Origin: Cyanobacteria bacterium OH_PDB_230
Lineage (GTDB): Bacteria > Cyanobacteriota > Vampirovibrionia > Gastranaerophilales > Gastranaerophilaceae
Length of the DNA stretch: 64,000 nucleotides
Assembly: GCA_023421795.1 (NCBI GenBank)
Contig: JAEZSO010000002.1
Coordinates: 558,001-622,000, forward strand
Reading direction: 5' to 3'
The notes beneath the pieces were generated by a model that made no database searches, was not told where the DNA came from, and saw only the letters and a program-made list of their open reading frames with translations. Positions 50,065 to 58,555 of the stretch are shown one piece after another. Within the stretch, counting starts at the first letter, position 1, and each line of letters starts with the position of its first letter. Made by a program: the position numbers and the translations under genes.

Positions 50065-50542
50065 CAGGAAAACCCATTCCGGTTTTTTTAAGGTAGAGGT
50101 TTTCATCGGGTGCGTATTTGCTCACTTCTTCAATAAAATCAAGTCCGCCTTTTAAATTCTCACATTCTTTCGATGAGACGCCGGCTCCTTGGAATTGTCT
50201 TAGTAGCTGGTAAAACTTTTTTTTGTAAAGAGAAGCTTCATCAGGAGAGTTCCTAAACAGTTCATCGAGAAATTTTTTGTTATCTTTGCTGTCGAATGTT
50301 TCGCTCACAGATTGAAAAAGGTTTTTAGAGCTGCTGGTTTTTGTTCTGTTTGTTTTTGAATAATGCTTGATTTTCAGGCTCATCCAATTTATCCAGCTTA
50401 TTTCATCATCAAAGTTTTTTGCCGCTTTTTCAATGGCGGAAGGTTTTATTTCAGACAATGTTTTTAATATTATAAGATCCCCTCTGAAATTGGGGTTTTT
50501 ACTAGGCTTTTGAAATTTTATACCTATTGAATTTATTCTCAT
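50024..50542 (-). CDS. Lineage-specific helical protein with an NFRG element
   Basis: 172 residues, not recognised. The leader MRINSIGIKFQKPSKNPNFRG ends in NFRG (Phe19), another instance of the recurring element. The remainder is helical and basic, ending in a Pro/Arg-rich tail (NQPRRYPAGPRK). The 3' end overlaps the SNF2 gene by 41 nt in opposite orientation, which forces its tail coding to share bases with the helicase C-terminus. No signal peptide. Confidence 0.5.
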   Translation of the reverse strand: MRINSIGIKFQKPSKNPNFRGDLIILKTLSEIKPSAIEKAAKNFDDEISWINWMSLKIKHYSKTNRTKTSSSKNLFQSVSETFDSKDNKKFLDELFRNSPDEASLYKKKFYQLLRQFQGAGVSSKECENLKGGLDFIEEVSKYAPDENLYLKKTGMGFPANQPRRYPAGPRK

Positions 50543-50647
50543 TCTCTATCCTACACACTTTTTTATATTAGAACACATGTTTTTAAATTTTGTTGTCAAT
50601 TTAGGTATTTAATTTTACTATTTTTTACACATTGAAGTATATCCCAT

Positions 50648-50688
50648 AAAAAAAGAGAAAGAACAAAACGCCCTTTCTCTTTTTTTTA
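50648..50688 (-). terminator. Terminator of recA
   Basis: AAAAAAGAGAAAG (50649-50661) and CTTTCTCTTTTTT (50673-50685) pair around an 11-base loop. It lies just past the recA stop, with T runs on both strands. Confidence 0.85.
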
Positions 50689-50700
50689 TTGTTATATTGT

Positions 50701-51723
50701 TTATTCTTTTTCTGAAAGTTTTTCTCTTACTTTGTTCTCGACTTCGTTGAGTAATTCAGGGTTAGCAAGGAAAAATTCTTTTGCTTTGTCTCTGCCTTGA
50801 CCGAGCTTTTCTTCGTTGTAGCTGAACCAAGCGCCGGCTTTTTTAACGATGTCAAAATTAACCGCCATATCAAGAATACAGCCCATTTTACATATGCCTT
50901 TACCGTATACGATGTCAAATTCAGCAAGTCTGAACGGAGGTGCCACTTTGTTTTTAACTACTTTTACTCTTACTCTGTTTCCTACTTCGGTGTCATCTTT
51001 TTTAAGAGTATCGATTTTTCTTATATCTAATCTTACGCTGGCGTAGTACTTTAAAGCGTTGCCGCCTGTTGTAGTCTCAGGGTTTCCGTACATTACACCG
51101 ATTTTTTGTCTGAGCTGGTTGATGAAAACTACTGTTGTGTTAGTTTTGCCGACAATACCCGTCAATTTTCTAAGTGCTTTTGACATAAGTCTTGCTTGAA
51201 GACCCATTTGTTTGTCTTCCATTGTTCCTTCTATTTCGTCTTTTGGAACTAATGCCGCAACAGAGTCTATTACCACAATATCTACAGCGGATGAACGCAC
51301 AAGCTCTTCAGCGATTTCTAATGCCTGTTCACCTGTATCGGGCTGAGAAATAAGAAGTTCATCAACATTTACACCGAGATTAGCTGCATATTCAGGGTCA
51401 AGTGCGTGTTCTGCGTCAATAAATGCAGCAATGCCGCCTTTTTTCTGACATTCAGCCACAATATGCTGCGCCAGAGTCGTTTTACCGCTTGATTCTGGTC
51501 CATAGATTTCGATAACTCTTCCTCTTGGAACACCGCCGATTCCAAGCGCTACGTCTAGAGACAATGCCCCTGTTGGTATAGCTTCAACCGATACTGCGGA
51601 TTTATCTCCAAGTTTCATAATTGAACCTTTTCCAAAATCTTTTTCGATTTTGTCTATGGCTAATTTTAGCGCTTTATTTTTTTCCTCAGAAATGTTAACT
51701 GTTTCTTTTTCTTTTACTGCCAT
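50701..51723 (-). CDS. recA: Recombinase RecA
   Basis: DNA strand exchange in homologous recombination and co-protease for LexA self-cleavage. 340 residues, normal length. Seen: KDFGKGSIM at the N-terminus, Walker A GPESSGKTTLAQ, Walker B VIDSVAALVP, KALRKLTGIVGKTNTTVVFINQLRQKIGVMYGNPETTTGGNALKY region with L2 loop (the IGVM...TTGGNAL run), and an acidic C-terminus. AAGGAA precedes the ATG. Its promoter has a palindrome shared with lexA (see 51841), so SOS control is very likely. Confidence 0.97.
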   Translation of the reverse strand: MAVKEKETVNISEEKNKALKLAIDKIEKDFGKGSIMKLGDKSAVSVEAIPTGALSLDVALGIGGVPRGRVIEIYGPESSGKTTLAQHIVAECQKKGGIAAFIDAEHALDPEYAANLGVNVDELLISQPDTGEQALEIAEELVRSSAVDIVVIDSVAALVPKDEIEGTMEDKQMGLQARLMSKALRKLTGIVGKTNTTVVFINQLRQKIGVMYGNPETTTGGNALKYYASVRLDIRKIDTLKKDDTEVGNRVRVKVVKNKVAPPFRLAEFDIVYGKGICKMGCILDMAVNFDIVKKAGAWFSYNEEKLGQGRDKAKEFFLANPELLNEVENKVREKLSEKE

Positions 51724-51840
51724 CTGTTATTTCCTTTTTTATTAATCATCTAAAAATTTGCATGCTAAGTTAATATTATACTATTTAATTAACACTGAAT
51801 AAAAATTGTCATAATTTGTAATTAAACACTTGATGAATTA

Positions 51841-51868
51841 ATTATAGACGATTGTCTATAAATGTCAA
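51841..51868 (-). promoter_or_regulatory. recA promoter with embedded SOS (LexA) operator
   Basis: Read on the minus strand: TTGACA (51868-51863), a 16-bp spacer and TATAAT (51846-51841). Inside lies the palindrome TATAGAC-GATT-GTCTATA (51843-51860, plus-strand reading), with 7-bp arms. The same 18 bp with one mismatch lies in the lexA promoter. LexA bound here would cover the -10 box. Transcription should start near 51834, giving a ~110-nt leader. Confidence 0.85.
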
Positions 51869-51877
51869 GAAAAAACT

Positions 51878-52219
51878 TTACCACTTTTTAAACACGAAAA
51901 ATACCGCAACGATTATAAAAGCGAATCCGACAATATAGTTCCATTTCAGCTCTTCTTTGAGATAAAAAACAGAAAACAAGCAAAAGACAATCAAAGTTAT
52001 AACTTCCTGCATTGTCTTTAATTGAGCGGTGTCGAAGTATATCCTGCCTATTCTGTTCGCGGGTACTTGAAAACAGTATTCAAAAAACGCTATTAGCCAG
52101 CTTACTAATATTACAATCCAAAGAGCTGAGTTCCTGTGTTTTAGGTGACCGTACCAGGCAAATGTCATAAAAATATTTGAAATTATCAGCAGTGCGAATG
52201 GTGTGAAAGTTCTTATCAT
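51878..52219 (-). CDS. DMT-superfamily (DUF486-type) small membrane protein
   Basis: 113 residues with four hydrophobic segments (FALLIISNIFMTFAWYG, LWIVILVSWLIAFFEY, VITLIVFCLFSVFYL, YIVGFAFIIVAVFFVF), typical length and layout of DUF486 proteins. The HLKHRN-x-ALWIVILVSW block and FQVPANRIGR are characteristic of that family. It resembles half of a drug/metabolite transporter, likely acting as a dimer. Function unknown. It is the gene directly upstream of recA, and its 3' end abuts the SOS promoter. Confidence 0.8.
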   Translation of the reverse strand: MIRTFTPFALLIISNIFMTFAWYGHLKHRNSALWIVILVSWLIAFFEYCFQVPANRIGRIYFDTAQLKTMQEVITLIVFCLFSVFYLKEELKWNYIVGFAFIIVAVFFVFKKW

Positions 52220-52401
52220 TTCTTAATTCTCAGGTTAAATGTGATTCACTAGATATATTATCATAAATTTTCTTGTAAATAGCACATGGTCTATAGTGAG
52301 CTTACCGTATTTACTATAAATAACATAGGTAATTTGATTAGGTTATTTTTTTTGTTTTTGTTAAAATATGAGTTGTAATTTAAATGAACTAGGGGATAGA
52401 T

Positions 52402-53712
52402 ATGAAAAATAAGAAGGTTCTGTTTTGGATAATAATTGCCTTAGCAGTGGCTTGCGTCGCCATAATAAAGCTTAAGCCTACAAAGTTGGGGTTAGATTTG
52501 GTTGGCGGTTCAAGGCTTGTATTGGAAGCGCAGACAACGAAAACTGTTGCTAAAATTACGCCAGAAATGATGGACAGTCTTAAATTTGCTATAGAAAATA
52601 GGGTAAATGCACTTGGAGTTGCTGAAACACAAGTTCAACAAGTAGGTGAAAGACGTTTACTTGTTGAGATACCTAATATTTCTGATCTTAATCAAGCTAA
52701 AGAATTCCTTGGTGAAACAGCTGAACTTGAATTCAAAAAACCGATAACAGGCGCAAACAATGCACAAGAATGGGAGCCCACAGGGTTAAGTGGTAAGGAT
52801 TTAAGCAAAGCACTTGTTTCAACGAACCCTACTAATGGTGAATGGGTCGTTTCTCTTGAATTCAACTCAGAAGGCACAAGAAAGTTTGCTAAACTTACAC
52901 AAGAACTAGTAGGAAAGCCAATGGCAATATTTTTTAACGGAGAGCTCCAATCAGCACCTGTTATACAAGAACCTATTATAGGTGGCAGAGCTCAAATTAC
53001 AGGCGGACAAAACGGATTTGCTTATGATGAAGCCAAAACAATGGTGGACCTTTTAAATGCCGGTGCGCTTCCAGTTCCTGCCAAAATAATTGAAGAAAAC
53101 ACTGTAGGTCCTACTTTAGGAGCGGACAGTATTGCTAAAAGTGAGATGGCAGGTATCGTCGGTATCGCTGCTGTTATGGTTTTCATGATTATTTACTACC
53201 ATGTTCCTGGTTTGATCGCAAACATAGCGCTTATAATATATTCATTAATCGTGTTTTCAATATTCAAAATTATTCCTGTTACGTTGACTCTAGCCGGTAT
53301 TGCAGGTTTCATACTCAGTATTGGTATGGCGGTCGATGCTAACATTTTAATATTTGAAAGAACAAAAGAAGAGCTGAAAGCCGGAAGGACATTATTTACG
53401 GCAATTAATACAGGCTTTGACAGAGCATTTACAAGTATTTTTGACTCAAATATGACTACTATAATTACATGTGCGATTCTTTATTTCTTGGGAACAAGTA
53501 TCGTCAAAGGGTTTGCTCTTACCCTTGCAATAGGTGTTTTGGTAAGTATGTTTACGGCAATTACGGTAACCAAAAACTTTATGCACTTATTGTTCGGAAC
53601 AGGAAATCTTAAACATCCTTCTTGGTTCGGTTTAAAAGACAGCGATATTAATCAAGCTTACGAGGCAGCTGATACCAAGCGCGAAAAAGCTAAGTTCGGA
53701 GTATTGGACTAA
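52402..53712 (+). CDS. secD: Protein translocase subunit SecD
   Basis: Inner-membrane partner of SecYEG that uses the proton gradient to help exported proteins out of the membrane. 436 residues with six predicted membrane segments. Seen: LGLDLVGGSRLVLEA near the N-terminus (the D1 motif), the periplasmic P1 domain with ALGVAETQVQQVGERRLLVEIP, GGRAQITGG, then the membrane part with GIAGFILSIGMAVDANILIFERTKEEL (the D4/D5 motifs). Followed by secF after 53 bp. Confidence 0.95.
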   Translation: MKNKKVLFWIIIALAVACVAIIKLKPTKLGLDLVGGSRLVLEAQTTKTVAKITPEMMDSLKFAIENRVNALGVAETQVQQVGERRLLVEIPNISDLNQAKEFLGETAELEFKKPITGANNAQEWEPTGLSGKDLSKALVSTNPTNGEWVVSLEFNSEGTRKFAKLTQELVGKPMAIFFNGELQSAPVIQEPIIGGRAQITGGQNGFAYDEAKTMVDLLNAGALPVPAKIIEENTVGPTLGADSIAKSEMAGIVGIAAVMVFMIIYYHVPGLIANIALIIYSLIVFSIFKIIPVTLTLAGIAGFILSIGMAVDANILIFERTKEELKAGRTLFTAINTGFDRAFTSIFDSNMTTIITCAILYFLGTSIVKGFALTLAIGVLVSMFTAITVTKNFMHLLFGTGNLKHPSWFGLKDSDINQAYEAADTKREKAKFGVLD

Positions 53713-53765
53713 AAAGTTTTTTCGATTGAGAAGGTTATTTAAAAACAATTTTAAAGGAGATAAAA

Positions 53766-54749
53766 ATGGCGAATACGCTTTTAAATACTAAAAAGATTAT
53801 AGATGTTGTTAAATATAGATGGTTTTGGCTGGCATTTTCTTTGCTTTTGATAATTCCCGGCATAGTTGCCATGATATATTCTTCAATAACATATCCTAAC
53901 CATTTACCTTTAAGGGCCGGAATTGACTTTACCGGCGGGACGATTGTTCAATATTCTGTTGATAAGCCTGTTGGGATGGAAGAAGTATCTAACGTTCGTT
54001 TGTTGCTTGAAGAAAAAGGCATCCACAGCCCTGTTGTACAGGTTTTAAATACCAGTTCATCAACTAAGAAATCAGCAGGGATTTCAAATATAATATCAAT
54101 AAGAACACAGTTTTCTTCTGAAAAAGGAAATAAAACGCTGGATAAAGTTTCTTCTGTAGTAGATGAAAAATATCCACATGCGAAATTAGTTCAGGTCAGT
54201 TCTATTGGGCCTACATTAGGAAAAGAACTTGTTAAAAATTCCGTGGCCGCATTGATACTTGCATTCCTTGCCATAATCGCATATTTAAGCTTAAGGTTTA
54301 AATTAGAGTACGGGATAATAGCATTTTTATCTTTGCTTCACGACGCGTTGTTTGTTATCGGTGCTTTTTCAATTTTTGGATTATTATTCGGTGTCCAAAT
54401 AGACAGTTTGTTTATAACGGCTATTCTTACAGTGGTTGGTTTCTCAGTGCATGATACTATCGTTGTGTTCGACAGAATAAGAGAGAATTCAAAATTCCTT
54501 GCTAAAAAAGCCACTTTCGGTGAAATCGTAAATGCCAGCGTCAACCAAACTTTGGCAAGAAGCATAAATACTTCATTAACAACTTTGATTACGTTAACTG
54601 CACTTTATTTCTTTGGCGGAGTCACAACAAAAGACTTTGTGCTTGCTATGATTTTGGGTATTGCAATCGGTACATATTCAAGTATTTTCTTTGCAAGTAT
54701 GGGCATTGCCTGGTATATGGAATTGAAAGAAGCAAAGGCTACTAAGTAA
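53766..54749 (+). CDS. secF: Protein translocase subunit SecF
   Basis: Partner of SecD. 327 residues, six membrane segments. Seen: GIDFTGGTIVQY, SSIGPTLGKELVKNS, and VVGFSVHDTIVVFDRIREN, the conserved SecF signature. AAAGGAG precedes the ATG. The stop overlaps the next start (TAATG), coupling it to a small HTH protein. Confidence 0.95.
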   Translation: MANTLLNTKKIIDVVKYRWFWLAFSLLLIIPGIVAMIYSSITYPNHLPLRAGIDFTGGTIVQYSVDKPVGMEEVSNVRLLLEEKGIHSPVVQVLNTSSSTKKSAGISNIISIRTQFSSEKGNKTLDKVSSVVDEKYPHAKLVQVSSIGPTLGKELVKNSVAALILAFLAIIAYLSLRFKLEYGIIAFLSLLHDALFVIGAFSIFGLLFGVQIDSLFITAILTVVGFSVHDTIVVFDRIRENSKFLAKKATFGEIVNASVNQTLARSINTSLTTLITLTALYFFGGVTTKDFVLAMILGIAIGTYSSIFFASMGIAWYMELKEAKATK

Positions 54750-55162
54750 TGACGGGTTTGTCTTTAGCTCAATTTGTTTTCACAACAAGGGAAAAAATAG
54801 GTCTTTCCCAGATTGGACTGGCCAAAAAATGCAGTTTGCCAATAGAAGTAATTGATGATATTGAATCAGGAAGAGAATTGTTTTTAGCTTCTACAATAAG
54901 ACAGAAGTTGGCAAAAGGTCTCAAGTTAAACCCTTCAGAAATAAAGCCTTACGAAAAGTTCATAGAGTCAAAATTCGATAAAGATGAAGAATTAGTCAGA
55001 ATAATAAAGTCGAAGATTCTAGAAGGAGATACGCAAGAATTGAAATGCCCTGTTTGCAATTCTTCTCTTATAACAAGAGTTGCAAAACTATATGACTTAG
55101 AGGATAATTTGATGTTTCATCCCAAAGCAAACTGCGTCAAATGCCCTTTTCAAATAAGTTAG
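54749..55162 (+). CDS. Xre-type helix-turn-helix protein with a C-terminal zinc ribbon
   Basis: 137 residues. TREKIGLSQIGLAKKCSLPIEVIDDIESGRELF is an Xre/Cro-type HTH (residues ~12-44). The C-terminal part has CPVCNSS and CVKCPF, two C-x2-C pairs suited to bind zinc. The ATG overlaps the secF stop, so it is in the secDF operon. Its targets are unknown. The convergent pilO gene begins 3 bp after its stop. Confidence 0.65.
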   Translation: MTGLSLAQFVFTTREKIGLSQIGLAKKCSLPIEVIDDIESGRELFLASTIRQKLAKGLKLNPSEIKPYEKFIESKFDKDEELVRIIKSKILEGDTQELKCPVCNSSLITRVAKLYDLEDNLMFHPKANCVKCPFQIS

Positions 55163-55164
55163 AA

Positions 55165-55731
55165 TTATTTCTCTTTTTTAGAGTATAAGTGGATTGAAAC
55201 GTTTGCCAACAAATATTTTTTGTTGTTTTCATAAGGCATAATATTTATTTGATTAACGCTTAAATAATATGGATACATTTCGATATCGTTGAAGAATCCT
55301 TGCAGTTGAGGATAAGTACCTATTACAAACATGTTTATTTCGCATACGTTGTAGGCTACTGTAAAGTTCTTATAAATAGGATCATTGTCAGGATTAATGT
55401 TGTATTCAATTGTTCTAAGAAGCAGTCCGTTTATTTTTACGTAGTTAATGACATCCTCGAACATTCCGCCAAAAGAAGCAATAGAGTCTTTTGGTGCAAA
55501 GTCTTGTTTGTAGAATGGTTTTAAAATATCTTGCTGTTTTTGAAGTCTTTCATTAGCCTGGTTGATTGAATCTACTTTTATTCTTAAATCTTCAACAACT
55601 GACTGTTTTTGTTTTTTCTCGCCAAAATTTTGTTTAACTTCAACAGCCACGCCAGCAATCTGTTTGATACCAAATACTATTATCAAAATAACTACTATAA
55701 AACTTAAAATTAATTCTCTTATATTACTCAC
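55165..55731 (-). CDS. pilO: Type IV pilus assembly protein PilO-like
   Basis: 188 residues: one N-terminal membrane segment (LILSFIVVILIIVFGIKQIAG), a coiled coil (EDLRIKVDSINQANERLQKQ) and a C-terminal ferredoxin-like fold (LLLRTIEYN, INMFVIGTYPQLQGFFNDIEMYPYYL, KYLLANVSIHLYSKK). This order is that of PilO, which links the inner-membrane platform to the outer-membrane pore through PilN. It follows the PilM-PilN fusion gene by 41 bp. Confidence 0.75.
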   Translation of the reverse strand: MSNIRELILSFIVVILIIVFGIKQIAGVAVEVKQNFGEKKQKQSVVEDLRIKVDSINQANERLQKQQDILKPFYKQDFAPKDSIASFGGMFEDVINYVKINGLLLRTIEYNINPDNDPIYKNFTVAYNVCEINMFVIGTYPQLQGFFNDIEMYPYYLSVNQINIMPYENNKKYLLANVSIHLYSKKEK

Positions 55732-55772
55732 TATTTTTTACCTTTAACTTGGATTTGCTTTATGCATAATTT

Positions 55773-57575
55773 TTAATTTGCTGGTGGCGGTGGTGGAGAA
55801 ATCGGTTGAGGTTCCATGCTTGGAGGCGGTGGTGGTGGTGCTGTCGCAGGTTGAGGAGTTCCTTGTGGAGAAGGCGCTCCTTGCGGGTTACTTGAAGCAT
55901 CCGGTTGTTGGTTTTGCTTTTGTCCAAAGAATGAGAAGAAGTTAGAGCCACCTGGAGTTGGACTTTGGGTTCCTTGAGCATTATTTGGGTCTGTAGAGCT
56001 GCTGTCATCTTCAGTTTTGGACTTATTCTTCGTACTGTTTATTTCAAACAACAAAATACTGTTGGATGTGTTGACGGCAGTTAAAGGTAAGGACTCATCG
56101 TAATCCAGTTGCAGTCTTGAAATAAAGACATTTGGATCTCTCTTTTTCAAGCCTTTAAAGAACGAATAAATATATTCGGTTCCCATCGCTTTTCCTGTTA
56201 TTATTACCTCTCCGTTAGCGTTTGTGTAGAAAGAATCCACCCAGACTTGAGGAGGGATGTCTATCGATAAGCCGTTAAAAAGTGCTAATTCGGTTTTATT
56301 TGCAGTGTAGATATCTTGTGAAATAGTATATATATCTGCAACATCAACAGAAATTTTACTTTCTTTGATTTTATTTTCAAGGTCGATTTGTTCTTGCGAC
56401 AAGTTTTCAATTTCAGATGACATTTTTTTGTTCAATGTAGATAGCCCGAATCCGATAACGGAAAATATAAGAATCAAGCTTCCTAAAACAGCCAAGAGAA
56501 TTGTAACTATTGCTTTTCTGTCAAATTCTATTTCTTTTCCGAACAAGTTAAGGGTTAAGGGGCCACCAAGGTCTCCGCCTTCTCCTGTTTCAGACAAGAA
56601 ATTAAACTTTAGCGGGTATGATTCATAATTGTAAGTCGCGGCACCGACACTTTCAAGAGAAATCATCGGAATATAGTTTTGAAGAACCGAGAACTCAATG
56701 TTCATGAATGATTTATCAGAATATTTATTTCTGTCCAAGTATTTTATTGAGCCGTCAAAATTGATTTTTTCTGATAATAATTCAGCGCTTACTTCGTCAG
56801 TCTCACTTATAATTAAAAGATTTGGAGTCGGATAGTGCTCTAACGTGCTGTTGGCAGCAGAAGAAATCGCGAGGTATACTTCATCATCAGTGAAAGATTT
56901 TATGGCAAGCGGTTCTTCATAATAATCAACCAGCTTGTTGCCGTTCATGCAGAATACCGCATAGCTGTTAGAGGTTATTAAAAGGATGTTGTATGCCGCG
57001 CCATTCGACATTTCTTCTTCAATTATCTTACTGTATTGAATACCTTTTAAAATTGAAGAGTGTGAGTTTTCAACGGCAATCAGTTTGGCCCCGAGATCTT
57101 CAAAAACTTCTCTTACATTTAAAAGTGCAGAATCTTGAATCGCCGAATATGCTATATACCTTTTGTCAGATTCTTTATTTGTGTCTACGGCCGTCCAGCT
57201 GACAATCGGTTCATGTCTTTTAAATAAATATAGCTGCTCAACTTCAGAGACAATGGCGTTTGTAACTTGATCATCAGCCAGGATAAGAGGCAGATACATG
57301 AATGCAAAATGTACGTTAGGCATATTTAAAACGACATTGCATTGTTTTGGGTCAATGGCTAATTCTTTAAACAATTCTTGTAACGAGAGAGAAAGTTCTT
57401 CATAGTCTATGATTTCTCTTATTGCGTTATTGTATCTTAATTCTCTTGAAGCATATTTTGTTATGGAGTGCGTGGTTCTGTCAACATAAATCATCTCAAC
57501 CAAATTGTTGGAAGAAATTGAGACCCCAATTGTTATTTTAGAGTTTAAGCCTAATTTCGTTAAAAAATCGTCCAT
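55773..57575 (-). CDS. PilM-PilN fusion protein of the type IV pilus platform, with a Pro-rich tail
   Basis: 600 residues. Residues ~1-330 are PilM-like (actin fold: KITIGVSISSNNLVEMIYVD, NVVLNMPNVHFAFMYLPL, AYNILLITSNSYAVFCMNG, APTPNLLI-like). One membrane segment follows (AIVTILLAVLGSLILIFSVIGFGLSTL, ~352-378), then a coiled coil and a PilN-like domain (ELALFNGLSIDIPPQVWVDSFY, VIITGKAMGTEYIYSFFKGL). Normally PilM (cytoplasmic) and PilN (membrane) are separate and bind through the PilN N-terminus; here they are one chain. The last ~80 residues are Pro/Gln/Ser-rich and end in a run of seven or more Pro around PPPPSMEPQ. Confidence 0.8.
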   Translation of the reverse strand: MDDFLTKLGLNSKITIGVSISSNNLVEMIYVDRTTHSITKYASRELRYNNAIREIIDYEELSLSLQELFKELAIDPKQCNVVLNMPNVHFAFMYLPLILADDQVTNAIVSEVEQLYLFKRHEPIVSWTAVDTNKESDKRYIAYSAIQDSALLNVREVFEDLGAKLIAVENSHSSILKGIQYSKIIEEEMSNGAAYNILLITSNSYAVFCMNGNKLVDYYEEPLAIKSFTDDEVYLAISSAANSTLEHYPTPNLLIISETDEVSAELLSEKINFDGSIKYLDRNKYSDKSFMNIEFSVLQNYIPMISLESVGAATYNYESYPLKFNFLSETGEGGDLGGPLTLNLFGKEIEFDRKAIVTILLAVLGSLILIFSVIGFGLSTLNKKMSSEIENLSQEQIDLENKIKESKISVDVADIYTISQDIYTANKTELALFNGLSIDIPPQVWVDSFYTNANGEVIITGKAMGTEYIYSFFKGLKKRDPNVFISRLQLDYDESLPLTAVNTSNSILLFEINSTKNKSKTEDDSSSTDPNNAQGTQSPTPGGSNFFSFFGQKQNQQPDASSNPQGAPSPQGTPQPATAPPPPPPSMEPQPISPPPPPAN

Positions 57576-57782
57576 GCTTGCCCTATTTGCTCTATCTTCT
57601 TGCTTTCCAAGATTTTATCCCGTTAAAAACAAAAATCTCACTACGCTTGAATCTGTTTAGTTGGTAAAAAATTACTCACTTTATATTATACTATAATATA
57701 ACAATATTAGATTTTTGAAAAGAATCTTAATATATGATTTTTTGTCTAAAATTACATAATTTAAGAGTTAGGGCGGTAAATT

Positions 57783-58532
57783 TTGAGCGATTATATTTTC
57801 GGTAAGAATAGTGTTTTGGAACTTTTGGTCAACAGCGATAGAAATGTAAATAAAATTTTGCTTTCTAAGGCTCTTCATAAAGATAATAAAATTGATAAGA
57901 TAATTGAGCTGGCAAGAAAAAAAAATATTGTTTTTCAATTCGTTCCGAAAGAGAAATTTCAACAGTTCAGTGAACATTCTCACCAAGGTGTTGTTGCTTA
58001 TGTTGCGCCTATAGAGTATATGGATTTGGATGATTTTTTAGAGAAAGAGAAAAAATACAAAAAGGTAGTAATTTTAGACGGGGTTGAAGATCCACATAAT
58101 CTTGGCTCTATAATCAGGACAAGTGTTTGCGCTGGTTTTGATGCTATAATTCTTCCTTCAAGAAGAACTTCTGTTGTGAATTCCACGGTAGAAAAATCTT
58201 CGGCAGGTGCAATTAATCATATAGATATAATTGTGGTTAATAGCCTTCAAGCAGCAGTTTCTAAATTGAAAGATAACAACTTCTGGATAATTGCGTCAGA
58301 CTTATCAGCCAAAGATAATTATTTTGAGATTGATTATTGTGACATGAGTTTTGCAATAGTTATGGGGTCAGAAAAATCCGGCATTTCTAACAGCATTCTT
58401 AAACATTCCGATTTTAAAGTTAAAATCCCAATGTATAACGAATTTGATTCGCTGAATGTTGCAAACGCCGCAAGCATTATAATATATGAATCCATCAGGC
58501 AGACCATACAAAAATCCAATCTTATAGTATAA
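57783..58532 (+). CDS. rlmB: 23S rRNA (guanosine-2'-O)-methyltransferase RlmB-like, TrmH family
   Basis: SPOUT-type methyltransferase that methylates ribose 2'-OH in 23S rRNA (G2251 in E. coli). 249 residues. The N-terminal substrate-binding domain (IFGKNSVLELL) is followed by the knot domain: VVILDGVEDPHNLGSIIRTS, STVEKSSAGA, IVMGSEKSGIS and IPMYNEFDSLNVANAASIIIYE. The start is TTG, supported by AGGGCGG about 8 nt upstream and by homologous length. It lies 23 bp before rpoD. Confidence 0.9.
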   Translation: MSDYIFGKNSVLELLVNSDRNVNKILLSKALHKDNKIDKIIELARKKNIVFQFVPKEKFQQFSEHSHQGVVAYVAPIEYMDLDDFLEKEKKYKKVVILDGVEDPHNLGSIIRTSVCAGFDAIILPSRRTSVVNSTVEKSSAGAINHIDIIVVNSLQAAVSKLKDNNFWIIASDLSAKDNYFEIDYCDMSFAIVMGSEKSGISNSILKHSDFKVKIPMYNEFDSLNVANAASIIIYESIRQTIQKSNLIV

Positions 58533-58555
58533 TATTAATTATCTTGGAGGATTTA

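Noticed and set aside
55760..56008. 82-codon frame rich in His, Gln and Leu
   Set aside because: Alternative frame of the Pro/Gln-rich tail of the PilM-PilN gene; repeat codons read in another frame give His/Gln/Leu.
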